The translations under genes and the position numbers were made by a program. A model generated the notes under the pieces. The model was given only the letters and a program-made list of their open reading frames with translations, was not told the origin of the DNA and searched no databases. DNA of 7,117 nucleotides from Pleurocapsa sp. MO_226.B13. Its GTDB lineage: Bacteria; Cyanobacteriota; Cyanobacteriia; Cyanobacteriales; Xenococcaceae. How positions within the stretch are numbered: position 1 is the first letter of the stretch; the number at the start of each line of letters is the position of its first letter. Location of the stretch: the NCBI GenBank assembly GCA_030064795.1, contig JASJEI010000417.1, positions 1 through 7,117 on the forward strand, read 5' to 3'. Of the stretch, positions 1 to 5,670 are shown one piece after another.

Positions 1-1385
1 ACAAGTTGACATTTATACACTAGCTGTTCGATAAATGTTGCGTGAGGAATACTCATAAATTCTTCGCCAATAGTAGGATGAATGCCAAAAGAATCATCTA
101 AATCTTGTTTGGTAATTCCTTTGCGGATCGCGACACCAATGCATTGAATCAGATCCGCAGCGTGTTCTCCTATCATATGTGCGCCGACAACTTTCTCTTC
201 CTCGCCAACTACGACTAACTTAATAGTCACCTCTTCTTGGTTGCTATCCTCAGCCAAACTATAAAGCATGGGTGTGGTGCGATCGCAATAGCACTTTACC
301 TCATCTCCATACTTATCCCGCGCCTCTGATTCGTTCATCCCTACGGTAGCTGCTTCTGGGCGAGAAAATACCGCCGAGGTAACGTAGTCATAATCGATAT
401 ATTTAGGTGCTTTACCATACAAAGTTTCTACTACTGCCAAGGCTTCGGCTTTTGCCACGGGGGTTAGGGGAATGCGATCGATACAGTCTCCTACCGCATA
501 TATGTGTGGATTTTTGGTACGGCAATACTTATCTACTTTAATTTCTCCTTTATCCCCTGTCTCTACTCCAGCGCGATCTAGATCGAGGCTTTTGGTATTA
601 GGTGCGCGTCCAGTTGCTAGCAATACTTTGTCGGCGGTGATGATGCGATCGCTGTCTAAGTATAATTTTAATCTATCTCCATCCCGTTCGATTTTTTCGG
701 CAGTAGTTTCGCTCAAAAATTCGATTCCGCGATCGACTAATCCTTGTTGGACGGTAGTTCTTATTTCTCGGTCAAATCCCGATAAAATTAGCTCGCTAGT
801 GTCCATAAACACTACTTCCGAACCAAAAGCCTTCATTATGCTGGCAAATTCTACCCCAATATAGCCACCACCAACAATTGCTAGCTTTTGGGGTACTCGA
901 TCTAATTGAAACATTTCCCTGGAGGTTATTGCCAACTCGCTACCAGGAAAGTCGGGTTTAATTGGGTGTCCTCCTACGGCGATCGAGATTTTATCGGCGG
1001 TAATTTGACGATCTTTGACTTGGACGGTGCGATCGCCCGTAAACTTGGCTTCACCATAAATCAGCTCGATTCCTTTTTCTTTAAAGGTTTCAATAAAAGA
1101 ATTATTAATGGCATCAAGACGCTGATGAATGCTTTTCATCAATAACGACCAATCAAGCTGGCGGTTACACTCTTGCCAACCATAGCTACCCGCTAAAGAC
1201 TCCTTGAGGGCAAAATCAGCAGCATATACCATTAATTTTTTAGGAGTGCAGCCTCGGTTGAGACAAGTACCGCCCACTTTTTCTTTTTCAATTAAAGCTA
1301 CTTTAAGACCATCACTAGCAGCTTTTTTGGCTGCGGCCATTCCTCCCGTACCCGCACCGATAATTAGAAAATCGTAATCTGTCAT
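1..1385 (-). CDS. Glutathione reductase-like flavoprotein disulfide reductase (C-terminus beyond window edge)
   Basis: Class I pyridine nucleotide-disulfide oxidoreductase that passes electrons from NAD(P)H through FAD to an active-site disulfide and on to a cytosolic disulfide substrate. I read 461 residues from ATG at 1385 with no stop before the left edge. Visible parts: FAD Rossmann motif GAGTGG (10-15); redox pair in GGTCLNRGC (C41, C46) followed by TPKKLMVYA as in glutathione reductase; NAD(P) motif GGGYIG (172-177); second FAD motif YAVGDC (up to 301); dimerisation domain ending in HPTIGEEF, with catalytic H436 and E441. Unlike glutathione reductase, D195 replaces the residue before the usual NADPH-binding arginine, T196 and S202 replace the two arginines, and L316 replaces the glutathione-binding arginine (R347 in the human enzyme). 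A C-terminal extension past HPTxxEE contains C459. It is the second gene of a probable operon, 15 bp after the DsbA-like gene, with no clear Shine-Dalgarno. The family is sure; the substrate is open. Databases may call it gor, lpd-like or mercuric reductase-like. Confidence 0.93.
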   Translation of the reverse strand, partial: MTDYDFLIIGAGTGGMAAAKKAASDGLKVALIEKEKVGGTCLNRGCTPKKLMVYAADFALKESLAGSYGWQECNRQLDWSLLMKSIHQRLDAINNSFIETFKEKGIELIYGEAKFTGDRTVQVKDRQITADKISIAVGGHPIKPDFPGSELAITSREMFQLDRVPQKLAIVGGGYIGVEFASIMKAFGSEVVFMDTSELILSGFDREIRTTVQQGLVDRGIEFLSETTAEKIERDGDRLKLYLDSDRIITADKVLLATGRAPNTKSLDLDRAGVETGDKGEIKVDKYCRTKNPHIYAVGDCIDRIPLTPVAKAEALAVVETLYGKAPKYIDYDYVTSAVFSRPEAATVGMNESEARDKYGDEVKCYCDRTTPMLYSLAEDSNQEEVTIKLVVVGEEEKVVGAHMIGEHAADLIQCIGVAIRKGITKQDLDDSFGIHPTIGEEFMSIPHATFIEQLVYKCQL

Positions 1386-1400
1386 TATCTTAGTTGTTTA

Positions 1401-1976
1401 TTATAAAAGTGAATCGATCGCCTGTTGCCAATCTTCTACGCTAGACTGAGACGATAAGTCGGTTGCTTCTGCACCGTTTATAAAAAAGGTGGGAGTAGAC
1501 CAAACACCCCTTACGGCTGCCAAACGAGCGGGTATTCTGGCGCGATCGTATATTTCTTGGCTATTTAAAAGTTGTAAAAACTTCTCTTTGTCCGACCATT
1601 GAGTCGCATCGAGGGCATAGTCAGCCAGAAGATGATGCCACTCTGTTTGGGTTCTATCTTGAGAAGCTTCGTTAGCAAATTCTGCTTGACGCTCAAAAAT
1701 ATAGCTGACAAAATCAACAAATTTATCCGGATCCTCTCCAGCTACAGCGATCGCTGCTTTGGTAGCATCCCAACTCTGACGATGATTGCCCAGAGTCATT
1801 GGTTGCAAAATTAAATCTATTTTTTCTGGTGCATAAGCGGTTGCTACTTGCAAGATTGTCTGCCAACCCTTTTTAGAGAAAGGGCATTCAAGATCGAAAA
1901 ACATCTCTATTTGGACTGGTGCATCGGGTTTACCCAATCTATAGCGGTTTGGATGCTTGGGAATGGGAATCGGCAT
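1401..1976 (-). CDS. DsbA-family (thioredoxin fold) protein with a single active-site cysteine
   Basis: 191-residue DsbA/Thioredoxin_4-type protein. After a short beta-strand (residues 21-27) comes DLECPFSKK, the active-site position with C31 and serine at the place of the second cysteine (CPFS instead of CxxC). A helical insertion follows, and then WSTPTFFING with the cis-proline loop at T161-P162 expected of this fold. C31 is the only cysteine in the protein, so it cannot form its own disulfide. It could act as a monothiol reductase or isomerase, a glutathione-conjugating enzyme, or a peroxidatic-type thiol. CPFS versions are known in plant, fungal and cyanobacterial members of the family. 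No signal peptide is visible, so it is probably cytosolic. The start is well fixed because an in-frame TAA directly precedes the ATG. It is the first gene of the pair with the flavoprotein reductase, which may recycle it or a shared substrate (inference). Confidence 0.88.
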   Translation of the reverse strand: MPIPIPKHPNRYRLGKPDAPVQIEMFFDLECPFSKKGWQTILQVATAYAPEKIDLILQPMTLGNHRQSWDATKAAIAVAGEDPDKFVDFVSYIFERQAEFANEASQDRTQTEWHHLLADYALDATQWSDKEKFLQLLNSQEIYDRARIPARLAAVRGVWSTPTFFINGAEATDLSSQSSVEDWQQAIDSLL

Positions 1977-2117
1977 TTAGCTGAGTTCGCGCTCTAAATA
2001 TCTTGTCTTCAAAATTAATCTGACATCTTCTAGGACAAAATACCTCTATCCTTAGCAAGACATAAAAGAGGGTTTGTCGAGTAAACCTTAAACAGAAAGC
2101 TCGATGCGATCGCGCTT

Positions 2118-2132
2118 GAATAAGCATTATTC
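2118..2132. promoter_or_regulatory. Small perfect palindrome in the divergent spacer of the thiol pair and the DM13 gene
   Basis: GAATAA-gca-TTATTC is a perfect six-base inverted repeat with a three-base centre. It sits in the spacer between the DsbA-like gene (start 1976, minus) and the exported DM13 gene (start 2255, plus), just right of a HIP1 octamer at 2106. It could be an operator shared by both divergent units or a short hairpin. A TAAAAT at 2187-2192 is a possible -10 element for the rightward gene, but I found no convincing -35. Function is inferred from position only. Confidence 0.3.
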
Positions 2133-2254
2133 TTTTCTGAAAGAGAAGTCTGAGAAATTTTAGCTAAAACAAATCAGAACCTCAGATAAAATTCAGTTTG
2201 GTTGAGTTAGATAGTAAATGTCAAGCAAATACAAAGTCAAACTCACAGAAAACC

Positions 2255-2905
2255 ATGAAACTTACATATATTGCTACTCTTGCTGCTGCTTCAATTTTAA
2301 CTGTTGGTGGTACTGCTTTTTTCTCTAACAGTGCAATCGCCTCTTCATTAGACAGTACAAATTCGTCTATTATTGTTGCTGGTAATCCTTGCGCTTCAGC
2401 TAATCCTTGCGCTTCAGCTAATCCTTGCGCTTCAGCTAATCCTTGCGCTTCAGCTAATCCTTGCGCTTCAGCTAACCCTTGTGCTTCGGCTAATCCTTGC
2501 GCTTCAGCTAATCCTTGCGCTTCAGCTAACCCTTGTGCTTCGGCTAATCCTTGCGCTTCAGCTAATCCTTGCGCTTCAGCTAACCCAAATCAATTTGTTG
2601 CTGTTGGTTCGGGGAATAGTACCGAAGGGACTTTCAAAATAGTTGAAGAAGACGGCAAACAATATATTGAATTTAGTGATGACTTTGAAGTTTCTAGAGG
2701 GCCCGATCTTAAGGTAATTCTTCACAAAGATAAAACTGTAGCATCTAGTATCGCTGAAGAAGATTATATTAGTCTTGCACCAATAAAAAGCTTTTCAGGC
2801 ACTCAAAGATATCAAATTACAGAGGATGTAGATTTAGACAATTATGCTTCTGTCGCTGTTTGGTGCGAGGAATTCAATGTCACTTTTGGTTATGCACGAC
2901 TGTAA
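2255..2905 (+). CDS. Exported Cys-rich NPCASA-repeat protein with C-terminal DM13 domain
   Basis: 216-residue secreted or periplasmic protein. Residues 1-29 form a Sec signal peptide: MKLTYI, a hydrophobic core, and a likely cleavage after AIA (27-29). Residues 44-109 are eleven identical NPCASA hexapeptides, each giving one cysteine. Residues about 113-216 form a DM13 domain, recognised by a short GTFKIVEEDGKQYIEF-type strand pair, GPDLKVILHK, and the ending SVAVWCEEFNVTFGYARL with the family cysteine at C204. DM13 domains are proposed to take part in extracytoplasmic redox or electron transfer, and occur near DOMON and cytochrome-like domains. The Cys repeat may bind metal, form disulfide ladders or anchor to the envelope; which one cannot be told from sequence. 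I chose ATG 2255 over an in-frame TTG at 2198 because it places the signal peptide at the N-terminus. The Shine-Dalgarno is weak. The gene is divergent from the thiol-redox pair, suggesting related control. Confidence 0.9.
   Translation: MKLTYIATLAAASILTVGGTAFFSNSAIASSLDSTNSSIIVAGNPCASANPCASANPCASANPCASANPCASANPCASANPCASANPCASANPCASANPCASANPCASANPNQFVAVGSGNSTEGTFKIVEEDGKQYIEFSDDFEVSRGPDLKVILHKDKTVASSIAEEDYISLAPIKSFSGTQRYQITEDVDLDNYASVAVWCEEFNVTFGYARL
2384..2581 (+). repeat. Eleven tandem 18-bp units encoding NPCASA
   Basis: Eleven exact 18-bp units run without gaps or amino-acid change. Nine units share one DNA sequence (AATCCTTGCGCTTCAGCT). Units 6 (2474-2491) and 9 (2528-2545) share a synonymous variant differing at four third-codon positions (AACCCTTGTGCTTCGGCT). 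The three-unit block 2474-2527 is therefore identical to 2528-2581, which is the footprint of a recent 54-bp duplication. A partial next unit (AACCCA) follows. Copy number probably varies between strains. Confidence 0.97.
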
Positions 2906-3104
2906 ATAAAATATATTGGCGATCGCTTTACTTGTTCTTCCTCTTGCTCAAAATTTTCAAGATCCCTGTAACTGAAACTTTCTCAGCCTCTGCTAACAAT
3001 CCCTTGGCAATATATTTACTTTTCTTAGAAATGCGATCGCCTTATTATGTTCTACTATGCTTGAAAAGCACAGTAAGTCACAAGTCACAAATCAAAGAAA
3101 AACT

Positions 3105-3983
3105 CTAAGCAAGAATTTCATTAATCATTCTTCGGGCATACCCTACACCGATAGGATTAGTATTCAAATAATAAGGAATGAAGATAACTGCTTGAGACAA
3201 AGCTTGTCCTCGACCTCGTACCCAAGTCGCATCATCAACATTTAATTGCTTGCGGAAGACATCTCGACTCTCACCAGAGAAAAAACTCCAGGCGATCGCT
3301 AAGTCACAAGCTGGATCTCCTACCCCCAAGCCACCAAAGTCGATAACGGCACTCAAGCGACCTCGATTAAATAGTATATTCCCAATTAAAAGGTCTCCGT
3401 GAAACCATACAGGTTGATGATTCCATTCGGATGCTTGAAGTGCTTCCTCCCAGACGGCTAATGCAGCATTAGTATCAATCATCCCCTTCAAGTTGGCGAT
3501 CGCCTCACGAGTAATTCGATCGCGGTTTTTCAAAGACACACCACGTAAATTATACTCCTCCGCGAGTGGGCCACCTGTAGTATCTATTTGTTGCAAAGCA
3601 GTTATGAATTGCGCTAACTCAGTTGCCGTCTGGCATGGATCTGAGATCTGGTCAATGGAGGTATTGTTTCCTTCAAGCCATCGATACACAGACCAATTGT
3701 AGGGATATCCTAGACTGGGTTTTCCCTTGAAAACTGGGGTAGGTATGCTAAGTGGTAGATGGGGGGCAAGGCGAGGCAACCACTCGTGTTCCTTATCAAC
3801 TTGACCCTGCGCCCAATCAATTCGAGGAAGTCGCACTGACATCTCTTTACCTAATCGAAAGATAGCGTTATCTGTACCAGCAGAGTCAACGGGTTTGATA
3901 GCTAGATTCGCCCACTGAGGAAACTGAGAACTGAGTAGACGACGCACGAGTGATACGTCTGTAGTTACCTCGTTAGGATGCAT
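3105..3983 (-). CDS. Aminoglycoside phosphotransferase-family (APH) small-molecule kinase
   Basis: 292-residue kinase of the APH/choline kinase fold that transfers phosphate from ATP to a hydroxyl of a small molecule. With this start, the N-lobe contains SAGTDNAIFRLG and VRLPR, which holds the phosphate-anchoring region. The C-lobe has the catalytic loop VWFHGDLLIGN (HGDLxxGN, Asp as catalytic base, Asn for magnesium) and VIDFGGLGVGDPACDLA, the metal-binding DFG-like Asp and the Brenner-type motif. All key residues are intact, so it should be active. I prefer ATG 3983 because family members begin with MH-x-E-x-TDVSLVRRLL-like sequence; an upstream in-frame ATG at 4010 would add nine residues (MQSFMSPQK). 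Neither has a clear Shine-Dalgarno. The substrate is unknown: relatives include putative resistance enzymes of actinobacteria and proteobacteria, so transfer is possible, but resistance should not be assumed. It is flanked by long spacers and appears monocistronic. Confidence 0.88.
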   Translation of the reverse strand: MHPNEVTTDVSLVRRLLSSQFPQWANLAIKPVDSAGTDNAIFRLGKEMSVRLPRIDWAQGQVDKEHEWLPRLAPHLPLSIPTPVFKGKPSLGYPYNWSVYRWLEGNNTSIDQISDPCQTATELAQFITALQQIDTTGGPLAEEYNLRGVSLKNRDRITREAIANLKGMIDTNAALAVWEEALQASEWNHQPVWFHGDLLIGNILFNRGRLSAVIDFGGLGVGDPACDLAIAWSFFSGESRDVFRKQLNVDDATWVRGRGQALSQAVIFIPYYLNTNPIGVGYARRMINEILA

Positions 3984-4210
3984 TTTTTGAGGGGACATGA
4001 ATGACTGCATTTGAAACTAAGATCATCCTATCCGATCTAGCTGAGGAAGAACTTTTAGCGCGATCGCCTTTATAGGTATCAAGAAATATACTCAGTAGGT
4101 CATCAAGAGTTATCAAGTCTTTATACAGGACGCTGTAGATAATGATGAGTAATTGATAATTCAATTCTAAAAAAAATTAAAGAGAGAAACATCTAGAAAA
4201 TGTCTCAAAA

Positions 4211-4230
4211 ATTACTTCAACGAAAGTAAT
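4211..4230. promoter_or_regulatory. Inverted repeat ATTACTT-N6-AAGTAAT, operator candidate 1
   Basis: Perfect seven-base inverted repeat ATTACTT / AAGTAAT around the six-base centre CAACGA, 166 bp upstream of the histidine kinase start. A sequence-related second site lies at 4303-4319. Spaced heptamer inverted repeats are the usual target form for NarL/LuxR-type response regulators, the normal partners of this kinase class, so control by the cognate regulator is a reasonable guess (inference). Confidence 0.4.
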
Positions 4231-4302
4231 AAAGACTCTCTTATTTATGTAAACCACCTAAGTATATTTGCCTAAGACTAAAGTCCCCTCATTAAACCTT
4301 CG

Positions 4303-4319
4303 ATTACAACAAAAGTAAT
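4303..4319. promoter_or_regulatory. Inverted repeat ATTAC-N7-GTAAT, operator candidate 2
   Basis: Five-base inverted repeat ATTAC / GTAAT around AACAAAA. Read on the minus strand, this site and the one at 4211-4230 both begin ATTACTTT, continue C/T then GTTG, and end TAAT; this one lacks three bases before the final TAAT. The two starts are 92 bp apart. The similarity, together with the symmetry of both, argues against chance more than either alone. Confidence 0.4.
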
Positions 4320-4395
4320 AAATTCAAGCTCGATAGTGGTAATCAAAATATATTTCGCAGTTTAATAAAAGAACATTCATTTCCGAGTGGTTTAT

Positions 4396-5613
4396 ATGAT
4401 TTCCTCTTTAAAATTTTTACCCAATCCTTTTCGCTTTTTGCTGATTACCGAATGGGTAATGCTTGCTAGTTGTGGTTCTCTGGCTGTGGTAGAAGCATGG
4501 CAGGGTCATCTGATCCCCGTAAGACACATCTCTATTTTGGTCTTACTAGGTTTGATGGGTTTATTCTTGCCTAACGGAAGACTCTTAGTCAAGGTAATTT
4601 ACACGGCGATTGAAATTGGTTTGATTTTTTACGGTACGGTGTTGGGATATCTGCATATTTTGCCCACGCTATACCTAATTGTGGTGATGCGGAGTTGCTT
4701 TTTATTTGAATCTCTAGGTCGATGGATAGTAACTAGTGTAGTTTTTGTTCTTTTCTTAGGCGATCAGTACAAATATCTTCGGCTTGCTTTGCCAGATGCA
4801 CCAGAGCTTCAGATTCATTTTGTGATGCACATGGTTGCAGAAACCTTGGTATTTGGTCTGGGTGTCTTTTTTGTCTTGCAGTTGACCAACAAAGTTTTGG
4901 CAGAACGTCAGATGCGACAAAAATTAGCTAATGCCAACCAACAGCTTAAGGAGTATTCTCAGAGGATAGAAGAACTAGCAACAGTACAGGAACGAAATCG
5001 GATCGCTCGCGAAATTCACGATTCTTTGGGTCATGCCCTAACCAGCTTGAATATACAGATGCAAACTGCCGTCAAACTATGGGAAAGAGAACCCAAACAG
5101 GCTCGCTCTTTTCTGGCACAGGCACAAGAGCTAGGGAAAACGGCAATGCAAGAGGTAAGAAAGTCCATCAGCACTCTAAGGGAAGATGCTAAAGATGAAC
5201 GACCTTTGGAAGCTAAGATTGAAACTTTGGTAGATGATTTTCGTAAAGGAACTGGATTGAGATTTTGTACTAATATCAGTCGTTGTGCTTCAGTTCCCAG
5301 ACCAGTAGCCAAAACCATTTATCGCATTGTACAAGAAGCTTTGACCAATATTTTTAAGTATGCAGAGGCTACAGAAGTAGAAATTCAGCTGAAAACCACT
5401 CCAGAATGGCTGTATTTGACCATAGAGGATAATGGGAAAGGTTTCGATCCCGATCGGAAAAGTTCTGGGTATGGTCTTAGAGGAATGCAAGAACGAGTAG
5501 CTGCTTTTGATGGTCAATTTCGACTTAAAACTTCACCAGGAAAGGGCTGTCGAATAGAAGTGCAAATTCATAGTTTGAATGAAGCCAAAAAAGTGTTACA
5601 AACCATAAACTAA
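4396..5613 (+). CDS. Membrane-bound sensor histidine kinase, NarL/LiaS (HisKA_3) type
   Basis: 405-residue two-component sensor kinase. Residues 13-167 contain about six hydrophobic segments with only short loops, so the sensor part is buried in the membrane, with no extracytoplasmic sensor domain. A helical, charged linker (about 168-202) leads to the HisKA_3 dimerisation domain with the H-box RNRIAREIHDSLGHALT; H208 is the phosphorylated histidine. The ATP-binding HATPase_c domain follows: N-box IVQEALTNIFKYAEA, G1 box EDNGKGFDP, G2 box GYGLRGMQER. All catalytic motifs are intact. I prefer ATG 4396, preceded by GAGTGG, over GTG 4387, which adds three residues. Such kinases normally phosphorylate a LuxR/NarL-type response regulator encoded next door. 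None is visible here, because the following gene is convergent. The stimulus is unknown; membrane-embedded sensors of this build often respond to envelope or lipid state (family knowledge, not shown here). Confidence 0.94.
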   Translation: MISSLKFLPNPFRFLLITEWVMLASCGSLAVVEAWQGHLIPVRHISILVLLGLMGLFLPNGRLLVKVIYTAIEIGLIFYGTVLGYLHILPTLYLIVVMRSCFLFESLGRWIVTSVVFVLFLGDQYKYLRLALPDAPELQIHFVMHMVAETLVFGLGVFFVLQLTNKVLAERQMRQKLANANQQLKEYSQRIEELATVQERNRIAREIHDSLGHALTSLNIQMQTAVKLWEREPKQARSFLAQAQELGKTAMQEVRKSISTLREDAKDERPLEAKIETLVDDFRKGTGLRFCTNISRCASVPRPVAKTIYRIVQEALTNIFKYAEATEVEIQLKTTPEWLYLTIEDNGKGFDPDRKSSGYGLRGMQERVAAFDGQFRLKTSPGKGCRIEVQIHSLNEAKKVLQTIN

Positions 5614-5650
5614 CTTTACTGTAGGATTAAAGAAAAGATCGGCGATCGCT

Positions 5651-5670
5651 ATTAGCCTGGTACAGCTAAT
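5651..5670. terminator. Weak hairpin between convergent genes
   Basis: ATTAGC / GCTAAT, a perfect six-base inverted repeat with an eight-base loop. It lies 37 bp after the kinase stop and overlaps the stop codon of the convergent membrane-protein gene. No good T-run follows on the plus strand. On the minus strand a T-rich stretch (TTTTCTTT) follows only about 15 bases later. It could help end transcription from either side, but it is weak and A/T-rich. Confidence 0.25.

Larger units (their letters stand above)
3984..4395. other. Gene-free divergent spacer between the APH-family kinase and the histidine kinase
   Basis: About 400 bp without a believable gene. The 63-codon minus-strand reading frame across 3973-4164 has no recognisable domain and no ribosome site. 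The spacer holds a HIP1 octamer at 4060, a palindrome AATTGA-taat-TCAATT at 4151-4166, A/T-rich runs, and two related inverted repeats listed separately. It must contain the promoters of both flanking genes, but I could not pick a clear -35/-10 pair for either. Confidence 0.7.

Noticed and set aside
472..1145. Plus-strand frames opposite the flavoprotein reductase
   Set aside because: They are antisense shadows of a gene whose catalytic motifs are all in the minus strand.
1939..2127. 62-codon minus-strand frame upstream of the DsbA-like gene
   Set aside because: It overlaps the start of the DsbA-like gene, shows no recognisable domain and lies mostly in promoter sequence.
2373..2642. 89-residue Leu-rich frame (LILALQ repeats) in the second frame over the NPCASA array
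   Set aside because: It is the automatic frame-shifted reading of the 18-bp repeat. It has no ribosome site, and the NPCASA frame has a signal peptide and a known domain.
2909..3017. Distant inverted repeat AAATATATTG / CAATATATTT flanking the spacer after the DM13 gene
   Set aside because: Simple A/T sequence with a near 90-base gap; easily due to chance and not followed by a T-run.
2860..3245. Plus-strand frames of 82 and 62 codons after the DM13 gene
   Set aside because: They overlap the ends of flanking real genes, have no domain and no ribosome site. The spacer 2906-3104 otherwise shows only two HIP1 sites.
3105..3983. Calling the APH-like gene an antibiotic resistance determinant
   Set aside because: The fold also serves many other small-molecule kinases, and nothing in the residues or context identifies an aminoglycoside as substrate.
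4151..4166. AATTGA-taat-TCAATT palindrome as a terminator
   Set aside because: It is A/T-only apart from two G/C pairs, and it is followed by A rather than T on the plus strand, with no gene ending near it.
5031..5517. Minus-strand frames of 95 and 75 codons inside the histidine kinase gene
   Set aside because: The plus-strand frame carries the H, N, G1 and G2 boxes; the antisense frames show nothing.
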